A stretch of 64,000 nt of DNA from Obelidium mucronatum. Its lineage: Eukaryota > Chytridiomycota > Chytridiomycetes > Chytridiales > Chytriomycetaceae. Of the stretch, positions 10,522-22,616 are shown piece after piece. Each line of letters opens with the position of its first letter. Position 1 is the stretch's first letter. Position numbers and translations under genes: made by a program. Under the pieces are notes generated by a model, which had not been told where the DNA came from, ran no database searches, and worked only from the letters and a program-made list of their open reading frames with translations. The stretch is taken from positions 124,001 to 188,000 of the forward strand of contig JAIVFH010000048.1 of assembly GCA_025765595.1 (NCBI GenBank), written 5' to 3'.

Positions 10522-10646
10522 AGACTCAATAAATGAAGTGTATCCCGTGTTTTACTGTAACTAGCTTATTGTTTAAATTGGGGAAGTGGTGGTGAAGCGA
10601 GCTATGTATTATGTGGAGTTGCAGGTGAAGGTTTTATCAAACAGAA

Positions 10647-11137
10647 ATGAGCCTCTCTGCTTCTGAAGCCGCTTTGGTCTACGCCGCCCTCATCCTCCAC
10701 GATGACGGTCTTGAAATCACCGTGAGTATTTGATTCCATGCATTTGTCGTGTTTCTCGGTCTGATGGATGGCTCGTTGTGGTGGGGATGGATTGTTGGTT
10801 GGACATGAGATGTGTAACGGAGACCAACCAAGTCAAACCCACAGCTAACTCCCGTTCCTCTAATCGCCAGGCCGACAAGCTCAGCACCTTGGTTGCTGCC
10901 GCCGGAGTCGAAGTCGAGTCCATCTGGGCTTCCCTCTTTGCCAAGGCTCTCGACGGAAAGGACGTTGGCTCCTTCCTCTTTGCCGTTGGCTCTGGATCTG
11001 GAGCTGCTGCTGCTCCAGCTGCCGGAGCTGCCCCAGCTGCTGCCGAGGCCGCTGCCCCAGCCGCCGGAAAGAAGGAAGAGAAGAAGGAGGAGAAGGAAGA
11101 GTCTGACGACGACATGGGATTCGGTCTCTTCGACTAA
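10647..11137 (+). CDS. RPP1: 60S acidic ribosomal protein P1
   Basis: Two exons (10647-10721 and 10871-11137) encode 113 residues. The N-terminal part [20 protein letters not shown] is the P1 dimerisation helix bundle. It is followed by an Ala/Pro-rich hinge, a charged run of KKEEKKEEK type, and the invariant stalk tail [13 protein letters not shown] that binds translation factors. P1 pairs with P2 on P0 to form the lateral stalk of the large subunit. The 149-nt first intron is the longest seen in a small gene here, as is common for ribosomal-protein genes. Antisense and alternative frames over the Ala-rich exon are open only because of its composition. Confidence 0.95.
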
Positions 11138-11448
11138 ATCATCTACCGAAGCGTTTGATTCGGCGTGCGCGATGTTGAGTTCGTGTCTTGGGCGTTGCCT
11201 CAATAAACTATCCTTGTTGCCATCACTTTTCGTGCGCGTGTTGTAACTTGTTTCGTTTGCACGTTTACAATGCGCCCTCAACTTACTCGTGCTACTTCTT
11301 GCTATTCCATCATTCTATCAGTTAGAAAAAGCCCCTGATTATTATTCTAAATATTGTTCCTGTTCCGAAACTCTTATTTCTCCACGCACCAGGAATCCGC
11401 ACTTTTCAATCAAAAAATCAAGCCCAACAATCACCTCTCTGAAACTGA

Positions 11449-13254
11449 ATGTCTGCAGCACAAATTGCGACCGAATCGCACAAGAGAGCACAGGCTTTTG
11501 CCCACTTGGATGAAGCTAGGCTGGGTTGGTTCCACCTGAGAGCGGTTATCGTAGCAGGTGTTGGGTTCTTTGCCGATGTATGCTCCCCTTTCCAGTACCC
11601 ACCCTTCCGTGCTTTCCTCCCGCTAAGAGTAAAACAAACTAGGCATACGACATCTTTGTTATCTCTCAGGCGCTGCCAATGATCTACCAAGTCTACTATG
11701 GGCCAGAGTACATTACGGGGTCGTACCCAGTTGGTATTAACGGAAACAACGCTACCATTCCAAAGACCCCTCAAAACACAAAAGTTGACTTCAACAAGTA
11801 CTATCCAGATGGTGCCAATTTTGATGCTTGGATGAAGGCGTCAACGAATTGGGGCAATTTTGTGGGCCAACTTGGTTTTGGATACTTGGGTGACAAGCTA
11901 GGAAGAAAGAAAATGTACGGAGTTGAGCTTATCATCATGATTGTTTGTACCATCGGCTCTGCTTTATCTGCCTCGTTTGTGAATGGATGGTCTGTTCTTG
12001 TCGTCCTTTCAATGTGGCGTTTCTTTCTTGGAATTGGAATTGGAGGAGACTACCCAATGTCCGCCACCATCACGGCTGAGTTTGCCAACCAAAGATATCG
12101 TGGTATGATGCTGTCTGCTGTGTTTGCCATGCAGGGAATTGGTATCATGATTGGTGGTATAGTATATATTGCGATTTTGTCTGCAATGAAAAACAGAATC
12201 AACGCTGATTACACTGTTTTGGATACTGTATGGCGGATTGCTCTTGGAGTCGGTGCCATTCCTGCATTGGGTGCACTTTACTTTCGTTTGACTGTTCCAG
12301 AAACTCCTCGTTTTACAGTTGATGGTTTGTTACAAGTGTTGGGGGTTTTTTTTTCCAACATCGTTTCTAACCTTCATTAAACGATATTCAACAGTTATTG
12401 GAGACACGGACAAAGCCCAGTCTGATATTGACAGGGTCCTCGCCATGAACAATGTATCGAACGTGTCCTCAAACTGGAATTATGATGAAGTCGCCACCGC
12501 CAAAGTCAATGTAAAACGTGACGATTTTGGAAGCTACTTTAGCCAACAAAGAAATTTCAAAACACTTTTTGGAACGGCTTACTGCTGGTTCGCTCTCGAT
12601 GTTGCTTGGTATGGTCTTGCCTTGAACACTCCTGCAGTGTTGACATTGATCAACTTCAATGGACCGCAAAAAGTTCCAATCACAACTGTTGTCAATGGCA
12701 CAAGCTCTACTGTAGATGTAGCTCCACCGGTTGAAATCGGTGAATTGTTCTACCAAATCGCCCTTGGAAATTTGATTATCGCTTTCGCTGGCACTGTGCC
12801 GGGTTACTGGTTTTGCGTCGCTTTCGTGGAAAAGCTTGGACGTAAACCAATCCAATACTTTGGATTCGGAGTTATTACCATCTGCTTGATTGTGTTGGCT
12901 GCCTTCTGGAAGACGCTCTCAACCCAACAAGTTCCATTCTTGGTCATCTTCACCATTGCCCAGTTCTTTTTCCAGTTTGGTCCAAACACGACCACTTTCA
13001 TTGTTCCAGCAGAAGTATTTCCAACACGGTTCCGATCTACTGGCCACGGAATATCTGCCGCTTGTGGAAAACTTGGTGCCATTATCGGTATCCAACTTGT
13101 AGGACCACAGTTTTCTGGTGATAATGTGCCATTGGTCCTTTACATTTTCGCTGGAGTCATGTTCTCGGGTCTTGTTGCGACTGCCTTGATTCCAGAACCT
13201 ATGAACAAGACGTTGGAAGAAATGTCGAACGAAGAAGAGGTTGTTGTTGGTTGA
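11449..13254 (+). CDS. Inorganic phosphate:H+ symporter (PHO84-type MFS transporter)
   Basis: Three exons (11449-11577, 11643-12324, 12395-13254) give 556 residues. The fungal/plant phosphate-transporter signature GGDYPMSATITAEF is intact. So are the first MFS loop (GYLGDKLGRKK), the FADAYDIFVI region of helix 1 with its conserved Asp, and the helix 10-11 motif PAEVFPTRFRSTGHGISAA. Twelve hydrophobic segments can be counted with a central cytoplasmic loop (about 240-290). PHO84-type proteins import phosphate with protons at the plasma membrane and are normally induced by phosphate starvation; no PHO4-type site was verified upstream. The loop after helix 7 (NFNGPQKVPITTVVNGTSS) is somewhat extended and has N-glycosylation sequons. 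Confidence 0.93.
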
Positions 13255-13367
13255 GATGATAATCAGCCAACGAAACCACGAGTAGAGATCTATGAAACTC
13301 TCCCAAGGGAGTTGTATTGTTATTATTAATTGAAACCCCAAATAAACGGAAAAGTAGTGAAAATACA

Positions 13368-13368
<1 letters not shown>

Positions 13369-13399
<31 letters not shown>
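13369..13399 (+). repeat. 31-nt poly(A) tract abutting a start codon
   Basis: An uninterrupted run of 31 As whose last base is the A of the ATG of the methyltransferase gene. It forms the entire proximal 5' leader. A-rich leaders are common before start codons in compact fungal genomes, but a pure run of this length is unusual and may be length-variable. Confidence 0.9.
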
Positions 13400-13401
<2 letters not shown>

Positions 13402-14370
13402 TCATCGAGCGACAGCGACAACGATGTCTTTGGCATTGAACCAGACAGTCCCCGTGCCGAGCCATGCCGTATTGGAACGGAAGTGGGATTCTCATTTACT
13501 CGGTATCATCGGACAATCAATATTGCTGAAGACTCATCTGGCGGTAAGCGGTTTTGCACTGTGTTGTCTATTGTTTTTGAAACCCAACAACAGGTTGTGG
13601 CGGCAAGACGTGGGAAGCTGCAACAATCCTTTCTAATTATATGACTTATCGGTGGTCGATGGATAAGTCTTTTTTAAAGGGCTTGAATGTTGTTGAATTG
13701 GGAGCAGGGTGAGGATTACTGGTGTCGACAAGCAAACAAGCTATTACTGAAAATCAAATCATTTTGAAAATCTCCGTAGAACTGGTGTTGTTGGGATCTT
13801 GGCTGGTATGATGATGGCAGAAGCTCACCACGATGATACACAGAAAGAAGGAAGAGTTTACGTAACCGATATGCTATTCCTGGATCTGATGCAAAAGAAT
13901 GTGGATCTAAATATGAGCGAAGCAGAGAGGAAGTTTGTGAAAGTTGCCGAGCTTAAATGGTAGCCAGCATGGCAATTCTACAGTTTTGCAGTTCGTAATT
14001 CTCACATGTGGTTTTTTAGGGGGACGCCGATATCGCCAGAGATTCTTGCTGAACCTGTTAATTTGATTCTCGCGGCTGATTGTGTATATCTGGAAGCAGC
14101 TTTTGACCCTTTGCTGCAAACACTGACAGAACTGTCGACAGTTGGCACAACTGAAGTTTGGATTGTAAGCAAGAAGCGAAGAAAGGCAGACAAACGGTTC
14201 TTTGATAAACTTAAAAAGAAGTTCGATGTTAAAGAAGTGAGCAGCAATTTTTGAGTTCTAAAGGAACTAACCAAATTATTTCGAAACAGATCAAGGACGA
14301 TCCAGACTATGGAGTATTTTCCCGCGAGGGATTAACAATTCTTTCGGCGCGTCTCAAGACTCTGAAATAA
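13399..14370 (+). CDS. EFM6/METTL21-like protein-lysine methyltransferase
   Basis: Five exons (13399-13543, 13594-13708, 13780-13959, 14020-14236, 14290-14370) in consistent phase give 245 residues. The seven-beta-strand methyltransferase family 16 features are present: the S-adenosylmethionine loop VVELGAGTGVVGI, the acidic end of strand 2 (VYVTDM), and the family-specific LILAADCVYLEAAFDPLL, where D-x-x-Y is the post-II motif of METTL21/EFM enzymes. These trimethylate or monomethylate lysines on translation factors or chaperones; EFM6 acts on eEF1A in yeast. The adjacent ribosomal P1 gene is coincidental as far as can be seen. The next gene starts 28 nt after the stop. Confidence 0.8.
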
Positions 14371-14398
14371 AAAATCCATCATCTTACATTTTGAAAAT

Positions 14399-17300
14399 AT
14401 GGCAGCGACCTTGGCACCTCAACTCTCCCCAACCTCGGCGATCTCTTCCGCTGCAAGCCCTTCTTCCGAACAAACAAAATTAACGCGTCTGTCACAAGAT
14501 TTGAAAGGTTTTGATTTGCGAAATGAAGCCCCTCGGTCTAACTTTGGTGAATCAAGAATCTAGGCAAAACTTACGGCTTGATAAAGCTTCGAACTATATT
14601 CATTCAAATCCTCCTCCATCTAATTTGTGGCGCCAATGCGTTACACTAACTTCAAAGCGGTACATATTGGTGATAGTTTTGAACGATGACATTTTGACTG
14701 TTTTGGGTTGAACATGCAGCTACAAAGAACGCGTTTGCGAGACTGCATCAACTAGAATTCCTAATGCCGAAAAATATGCAACGTCATTACAGACATTAGG
14801 GGTTCGACCACTGCTCGTCTGCAACTTTATTCTGACTCCGTGTGAAATTAACAGGAGACTCCTTACATCGCCATTGGATGCGCCTCAGAAGCAAACAATC
14901 TTTTCATAACTGAAAACATCTCTCCACCTGTGTTGGATCAGTTTGACTCCAACCCAGAGGGGCTGGGCCTGAAAGTTTGTAGTCCACACTCCCTTGCCAA
15001 CAAATTATTGTATTTACCCAGTATCATTAAATCATGTTGCAGGTTAAATCCGCATTCTCCGTTCCTGATTTAATTTTCAAAATGTCTTTCTCCGGAGACA
15101 GACTGATCACGGCAGGCTCAAGCTCAAGGTTGCAAATGTTTAAGGTGGACTTCAGCGAGATTGGCACCCGAGGAAAAGGACTAGAGCATTTATTCGAGTG
15201 TAAATTAAACAGTGGAAAACTGGTGAGGATTAAACTTGTCGGACCCTCAATTAAATCACTGATTCAATGACTGGTGTTGAAGTCTGATGTCAACGTAGCT
15301 CCTCCAGGAACTAGAGTAGCATCTGTTCGTGTCCATGATGTCGATTTTATGCCATGTGATTCCGGTTCTGCACCCTCAAAGTTTTTAGCTGTGGAAGGAC
15401 GACGATTGTATTTGTGGGATATCGATATGCAAAGAGTGACTGCTTCAGAAATGGTTGGACAACAAATCGTATCCTAAATGGCATTTAACTATTTTATTAT
15501 TTGATATAGGTTTCCTATGACCAGGTGATTTCCGCATCGTGGTCCCCACACTTGCCATATGGATCACTGATTGCGGCAAGTGGTGTCGACCATCATCTCT
15601 CTGTAATTGATGCGAGACTAATGGGGTCCGACTCTGAAAAATCCGTGGTATGTGCGGCTTATTCGAAACGTAATTTCTATGGACTCAATGTTGATGTATC
15701 ACTCAAAGGTTTGGCGAGTCGAGCGCGCTCATGGCGGCCATCATCACCCAGCAATTACTTCTGTCAAATTTAATCCATTTATTCCGTTTTGGTTGGCCAG
15801 CTGTGGTATGTAACTTCGGTATTATATCACAAGGGCTTCTAAATCTTTTCACTTCCAGGCGAAGACTCAATAGTTCGTGTATGGGATTTAAGATATCTGA
15901 AAAACCCGACTGCAAAGATAGAAGGACATTATCAAGGAATCCAATCGGTATTTGCTAGTTTTTATTGCAATGTCAACTGTCCTAACTCGTATTAGATGAC
16001 TTGGTCTAATAGCCACGCCGAAATACTTGTTACGGGGTCAAGTGACTGCACTTTTCGAGCCTGGTGCATCGATTCTTCCGTGATTACGCCCATGAAATCA
16101 TCACGGAGTATATTCGTTGGAAGTCCTGCCACTGAATGGGGCGACACCCGTCCATCTTCACCACAAAATCTTAACTCGGGAGACTCGGGACTTCAAGAAA
16201 CGCCTTTCTGCATTGGTGGAAGAATGATTTCTGACGTGTCGTTATTCTCAGCCCCTGTGATTGCGGGTAACAGATATTCTCACAACTGATTTTGACTTCC
16301 ATTCATATTATTTCGCTCAGTGGACGCATCATGGAGCCACAGGGATACATTTTATGCATTGTCAGCTGTAGGGGAGTTAACTGCTGTGACACTACGACCA
16401 AACCTGTTCAAAACCACGGCGCCACACCGTTTCAATGCCCAAGAAAACCCACAGGAAGCCAACATCGAGAGCTCAATTTATGCGCGTGATCTTGCTGGGG
16501 CGTTTGAACAAGTTGTTGAACTCTCTCGAACCTCGTTGGCTGAACGCAGAACATTCGGAAAGTACGAAAGAAAAATGATCGAGCTATGCACGGCCAAAGA
16601 GCCAATCTGTCCATCTTCTTGGGCCATTGCAAATCGGGGTGGTGTGTCTTTGGCAGGGAGTTTGAGAAAGATTATTGGTCCTTGGAAGGATGAGGGCAAA
16701 GAAGGTGGTAAAGAGATGGTGGAGCGGTTTCGAATGGATTTAGAGACATACTCGTATTTTCTTCCACCAAGATTTGGAGAATTTAAGCGGTGGTACGAGC
16801 TGGTAAAACTCTCTTTTCTCGTTTTTGTTATGTCCATACATCACGAACAACGAACCCATTTTAGATTCCTGCCAAAACCCGACTCGAACTTGAAATGATT
16901 ATACTGAGATTTAACATTCTTGTGGATGTGAGCAAGAAGAATTGGGAGAACGTGTTGAAAGCCGAAGAGTAAGTAAATTATCCCTCTTTTCTTTAATTCA
17001 GCGCTCATTCAGGAATATATAGATCGATTTGCAAAGGAATCCAAAGTGATCCGACATTCATGGAGCCTGACTACTTGAAGGTGGGCTAAAAATCTTTCAA
17101 ATTGTACTCCCTATTAACACCTGGATAAACAGCTCTTGATTGAATCCATCATTCCAAATGATTTCTCCCGTGGTCTTTCAATGGGTTATAAACTGATTAA
17201 CGAAGTAGAACGAAGTGGGATATTGTCAGGGTCACCACGATTTCCCAAACTAGCTGGCTTGATTAGTCTTTTACTGTTTCCGACGGTTTTCGAATCTGCT

Positions 17301-18719
17301 ACTTGGATCACGGATCCTTCCAACTTGGAAAGAAAATGGGTTGAAGGTCGTGGCCCCAAGATGCGACAGATTTGGGTTCGTGGGTTTTTGGATGACGAGT
17401 CGAAGAAGGTGGGCGAGAAAGTCACTGCAAAAGCATCTGCTCAGCCCAAAGCATCCAAAAGGTAAGAAAAAAGTGTTGAATGTTAGCTAATCCATGCGAT
17501 TGTAGACGGGTTGGGGAGACTGTTCAAGAAGACGAAGAAAGGAAGAAAAGTTCTGCCGTTGAAGCATTACTTGCGGATTCGGGCACTGTTTTAAACATGA
17601 TAATGACTGAAATGTGAGCTATTTTTCAAAAGTTTGCATAACCTTGACCAACCCTTTCGGGAAAAATAGGAAAGTGCTCAAAGCGCTCGGAAAGTCAACA
17701 TCAAACGAAGACATCGCCGAAACACTTATTCAAATAATCACTGGTGAAGATGAGGGCAACCCAAAAAGTGACAAAGTCGCAGCCGATACTATCCATGAAT
17801 CCAAAGCCACAAACTTGAATATGGCTGGAATCAAGTTTGCATATCGCCCAACAATTTCATCCACTACAAATCGGTTGTACTTGGATTCGTTGCTACTCAC
17901 AAAGAGATTTGAGGAATATTTCACGCTTTGCAATGACTTCTGCGTGGTGAGTTTTTTGATATATTTGAATATACCTTATTATGCGATCAATCCAGAGCTA
18001 TCATTCGTTTGAATTCCCCAAATCAATCCTTCGTCACGCTGAATTGACAGCGATTCCAAAGCTGAAAGCTCACATTGACTCCCTCGTGGAAAAATCGGCG
18101 ACTTTTGTTTCCGAAGCCACTCAAATGGTTGAAAAGACAGGCTCTCAACCGAACTCGGTTGTGGGCCAAGCGATGACTGGGGGCATAAAGCCATTGAGGG
18201 AAGGGTTGTGCATAATCGTGAAAATAGCAGTGGTTTTAGCTCAGCTAGTTGAAATGAAAGATGTTCTGGAAAAAGATGGGATCGAGCTTATTGCTCGATG
18301 CGTGGTTCCTTTAACAGGGATGTTAAGGTATGCTTATCTACGGTTAAACCAACTTGAACTCAATACTGATCAAACCAAAGCCTTCTGGGTGGGTCAACTT
18401 TTAAAATACTCGAACAGATGGAAAAAATGTTCGGAAAGTTGGGATCGGCAGGGGCTTATGCAAGGTGAGTGCTCAGAGTAATGTTACTTGTAGCTTACAA
18501 ATCGGCATCAGAGATGCGGCCTCTATAACGCAAGAAGATATTCGACAGCTATGCAGAGGATATTCCAAGCCTTCTGAAGCTAAAACCAGGGCCACGGCTA
18601 CTATTATTTCAACAGCCACAGGTGCAAATGTGCGGGACTCTGGAAGTGCTTCGGCTCTCATGGAAGAAGTGTTTGCTATAATTGAGAAACTTGGAAAAGT
18701 GGCGAAGCCGCAGACTTGA
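14399..18719 (+). CDS. Large WD40-repeat protein with long helical C-terminal part
   Basis: A chain of about 14 exons that splice into one protein of roughly 1,200 residues starting MAATLAPQLSPTSAISSAAS. The N-terminal half is a beta-propeller: YGSLIAASGVDHHLSVIDAR, ITSVKFNPFIPFWLASCGED, SIVRVWDLRYL and ILVTGSSDCTFRAWCID are WD40 blades, the middle ones resembling EIPR1/TSSC1. From about residue 500 the protein is helical and lacks recognisable repeats (GPWKDEGKEGGKEMVERFRM, LLIESIIPNDFSRG, ALLADSGTVLNMIMTEM), ending EEVFAIIEKLGKVAKPQT. The propeller-plus-solenoid layout recalls trafficking or coat-type scaffolds, but I cannot name the orthologue. The first splice sites (about 14507-14570) are ambiguous. 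Two fused or adjacent genes cannot be excluded, but no internal start with a leader was seen. Confidence 0.65.
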
Positions 18720-18836
18720 ATCGTTATCGTTATGCGGTGTCTTGATAACAGTAACATTAAAACTTGGCGGTGTGGGCTTGTGAACCTCAAAATGTTGCAG
18801 AATTTTTACACTTTTTTAATCAAATGAATGATCTCA

Positions 18837-19308
18837 GTTTTCTCCAACTCCTGGCTTCCTATGCCCTTATCAAAACAGGTTTCCTATCAGCGCGATCCTC
18901 AATTATGCTGGAATCAGGACACAAGAACCGACCATACCCACTCCTCCACCCAGCCCCAAACTCCTCGACGACAAGCAACTCAAACCTTTCCAGAAAATGT
19001 CTGCACGCAGCCAGGGCCCCAACGATTTCACTATGCTCTTAAGTCATTAGCCTTGACCAAGACGAATACCAGCGCGCTTATGCCAATGTATCCTCCTCAA
19101 AACCTCTTTCCTACTGGGATCAATCCTGCACCTCCTCGTTTGCGTCTAGTGCAACTCCACTGCTCCGCGATGCGCACGACACCAAACTGGAATATGCTTC
19201 AACTGGGACAAATCGTGCGTCTATGAATCTTCGGCTGCTCAATTCTTGTTTGCCATTACAATCTTGACAATCGCCTATATAATGTTCCTTTTTGAAACCC
19301 CAAATTAA
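18837..19308 (+). CDS. Probable small membrane protein, Cys-rich with C-terminal anchor
   Basis: Three pieces splice into one frame. The first, to about 18995, reads FPISAILNYAGIRTQEP and then SPKLLDDKQLKPFQK. Next comes ILDQDEYQRAYAN after a GT-AG intron. The last piece, after an intron ending TCTAG near 19150, reads CNSTAPRCARHQTGIC, FNWDKSCVYES and the hydrophobic AQFLFAITILTIAYIMFLF before the stop at 19306-19308. The product would be a short protein with four cysteines next to a C-terminal membrane segment, as in tail-anchored or type I proteins. No start codon was located with confidence; it may lie in an upstream exon after 18720. Family unknown. The reading rests on coherent splicing and composition only. 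Confidence 0.35.
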
Positions 19309-19407
19309 ATCGTTGCAATAGATAAAGATACTCATTTATTGACGTATCATCCAAAAAAATCAACGTTAACTCCTTCATAAGAGTTCCCCCTCACCCCCGT
19401 CGCAAAA

Positions 19408-22108
19408 TCAATCGTAATTTAATTCATTCACATCGCCCACTGGTGCACCATCCAGATCTTCATACGTCTTCCGAGCCCGTGGATCAACTGGCATTGGTCT
19501 AGTAAAAACATAATAATTAGAAAACAGAAACAATCCGCTAAAAAAAGAAAAAGAAAATCAGCACAAACCTTCCATCACGGGTTAGAGGAGGTGGTCGCCT
19601 TTGCCCACCACCCACACTTCCTCCACGACGATCATTATACCCACCACGGTCTCCACCATACCCACCGCCACCACCTCCACCACCACCATACCCTTGATAC
19701 GACCCGCCACCACCTTGCTGCATAGGTACACCAACCATACCTTGTCCCACTACATTCTGATTATGCACACGATTCGGATCCTTCACATAGTTATTAAAAA
19801 ACTCAATCTCCAAGGCTGCAGCATCAGCCAAATCTCCATGTTTACTCTTGACGTGCTTCACGACAAACTCTCTTCCTCGAAACAGCTTACTACATTGTGC
19901 ACAACGGAACTTTTCTTCGTCCACTTCCTGCACAAACGTGTTGATATGGTCATCCACATACGCCGTTGGGTTCTTTCCACCCAATTTGATCAGTGTTTCG
20001 CCTCCCCATGCTTCCGCCGTTGATGATAAATCATCTGGAGAAATCAAGTTCAATGAGCGAATGTGGATTCGTGACTCTAATCGTTCACTGAGACGTTGGA
20101 AATCGGTATGTTTCACGTAGGGAACGTTTTCGGAAAAGTTGCGAGAGGGGGTGGTTGTTGAAATTGGCGCAGGAGTTCCTGTGGTGCTTCGCAGCATAAC
20201 CCAGGAACGACGTTGAAAGTCTTCTGGTCCATCCGCTTCCATTCCAGAATAAAAGTCGTAATAATGGACACGGCGGAGGTATTCAATAATCATATCCGAG
20301 ACGGAGTTTGAGAATCTTTTTGGTGGCGACAGCGTATGCACTTTCCACAGCAACTGTTGGCTTTTCTGGGAGGGCTAAGGGGTTGAACTGGAGCAGAAGG
20401 CTCCGCTGGAACGTCTTGGCCATCAACAGAATCCATAACTCCGCGTGCAGCATCCAACTTTTCAGCAGAGTTTTCTTCAATCTCAGGATCCACATCCATT
20501 GAAGTTGGTGGTTCTGGAACAGCAGGGAAAGTTTGAATCAGTTTCTCACAGTGCGCTTGAACACTTTTCAAGGCCTTGATCCTGTAGGAATATTGGCTTC
20601 TAAATCCAACGCCCTGGCCACTTTTCGCGCACGTTCCAAATCTCCAGCGATTCTTTCTGCGGTGCTGAAATCAACAGGGATAATTCGTGATCGATAAGCC
20701 TGGCTAACTTGCGGGCGCAAGAGACAACGTAAAACTATCGTTCTAAACGACCATTTTAGGGCTGGGTTCCATGAATTCAGCCTCCAAAAAGAACATACCA
20801 CTCTTTTTCCATTCAATTCTTGTAATGCGGCATCAAGATTGGTACCAGGTGAGAAAACCACCCATCCTAAACGGATATATCCCTTGTCGGACCGGGGATC
20901 ACTTAAAACGAGGTGAGTAAATCCAGGCAGCAGATCGGCAAGCCTAAAACCACGTCGATCGTCAATAAACTGCAATGTTCCACTACAGCTCAGCACACAC
21001 AGACCTCCACAATATCTTTCCTTGAAACTCCCAACGGAATATTCTTCAAGAATAAAGCAGACAACTCCCACGCTTTAGGAACTTTCAGGTCAACACCGCC
21101 AAACCCATCGTCATTCTCCTGTTGCCCAGGCAGCTGCATCAAACGAAATTCCATCAAATAGGCCTTGAGACAATTCACGAGTCCAAGCAGGCAAGCTCTC
21201 ATTTACTTTTCTTTCCGAAATTTCTTTCCGCAAGACTTTTGATTCCGTGGGGATGATATTTCTCAATAAACCTGCACACACGAAGAACAAGAATCAGTCT
21301 ACAAAAAGATACAGACACAACACTTACCAATCATCTTTTTTTCTTTCGTTGAAAAACTTCAAAAGAGTTCTCGAGTGGAAATCTTCTCTGTACGCCTTAA
21401 ACTTTTCTCGAACCTGGTCTTCCGAGAGCTCCATCACAGGCTGCGAGCGAGATGCTGAGTTTTTGTGTTTTTGTCGAATAAACTCTGAAAATTGACGCAG
21501 TGAAACAAGATAATCCAAACTATATGGATCTTCTGGTTTCCTAAAAGAGTTGGAAGAGATTTGTTGGGGAACGCATCCAATGATATGCACGTCTTGAAAA
21601 AAAGCCAACCTGAACCCATATCCACCATTGTCTCGTCCTCCGCCGCCTCCACTGCCGTAATAGTTGCCGCCGCCGCTGTTGTAGGAGTTATTTCCGTATC
21701 CTCCGCGGTCGTTTCCACCGTAGCGACTGTTATTGTAGCCTCCGCCCTGGCTGTTGTACGACGAGTATCTGGATGAAAGCAAGAAAGAACAGAACAGAAC
21801 AGGATGAGCACAAGACAGGACAGGTGGGAAGAGTAGAATACCCGTCGCGCTGCGGCTCGTAGGCGGCCCTGTGGCGGGTGCTGCGGTAGTCTGGCGTTGC
21901 TGGTAAGAACACGAAAGACGACAAGGAAACAAAACAGCGAAAAGCAGAAACCGTCGGGCGAAGCGTCGCGCGCGCGCTTCAGCGACGGCGCCGCCGAGTA
22001 GTCGAGCGACTCGCGCCGCGCGGCACCCGAGGCGGCAGCGGCGTCGATCGGGTCGCCGTTGACGTCGAGGTGGGCGGGCGGCGGCGCCTGCGGCTTGGCG
22101 AAGTTCAT
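19408..22108 (-). CDS. ARS2/SERRATE RNA effector protein
   Basis: Minus-strand gene of about ten exons starting MNFAKPQAPPPAHLDVNGD. Order: a GC-rich low-complexity N terminus, a Gly/Tyr/Asn-rich stretch (YGGNDRGGYGNNSYNS), the SERRATE N-terminal domain (DPYSLDYLVSLRQFSEFIRQ), a second helical segment (QVREKFKAYREDFHSRTLLK), the central ARS2 domain (VPKAWELSALFLKNIPLGVS, SDPRSDKGYIRLGWVVF), and a single C2H2 zinc finger with CAQCSKLFRGREFVVKHVKS, then another Gly-rich tail and RPMPVDPRARKTYEDLDG. ARS2 links the nuclear cap-binding complex to RNA 3' processing, export or decay, in the nucleus. A CGKCIRC-type cysteine cluster lies in the linker (about 20330). Divergent from the IML2-like gene. 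Confidence 0.88.
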
Positions 22109-22616
22109 TGCGTTTTTTTTTATTTTATTTTTCTTCCTTCTTCTTTCTTTCTTCTTTTCTCTGCTTTTACAAGCTTTCGCAATGGCCAGTTGGCGCTAGC
22201 TAGTAAGTGCATCAAAGTGTTTGTGTGTGCATCCATCCTCGCAGCAGGCGCTGGGCCGTCGACAACCCTGCTGCAAATTAAAAAGACGCAGTCAATCAAT
22301 CTTCTCTTTTGTTGTTTACTGCAATCATCGATTCGCAGTAGCGAAGATGACCGTGTTGTCATGGTGGCGTTGGTGTGCTCAAAACACCCGCTAAACAACA
22401 GGCAAAAAGAGTTTGGCAAAAGGGGAAAAGCAGCTAGAACTGAGAAAGTAATCTATTAGGGAATAGACCCTGAGAGAGGGGATCTGGGAATGTAATTGCA
22501 TCAGGAATCAGAGACAGGTTCAGCCAGACTGTGATTCAAGAAAACAAATTTGTTAATTAAAAATCAAGATCAAGAAGAAATGGAAGCGTTCAAAAAAACC
22601 AAGAGAACAATGAAAG
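22109..22616. promoter_or_regulatory. Divergent intergenic region between ARS2 and the IML2-like gene
   Basis: 508 nt separating two divergent starts. A pyrimidine-rich block (about 22121-22166, mainly C/T runs) lies directly upstream of ARS2. The remainder is AT-rich with no conserved reading frame. It must hold the promoters of both genes; no specific factor site could be assigned. Confidence 0.5.

Noticed and set aside
10679..11281. 200-codon Ser/Gly-rich frame antisense to ribosomal protein P1
   Set aside because: Produced by the repetitive Ala codons of the P1 hinge; P1 is unambiguous on the plus strand.
22120..22419. 99-codon minus-strand frame upstream of ARS2
   Set aside because: Lysine-rich translation of a pyrimidine tract; no domain, and it lies in a divergent promoter region.
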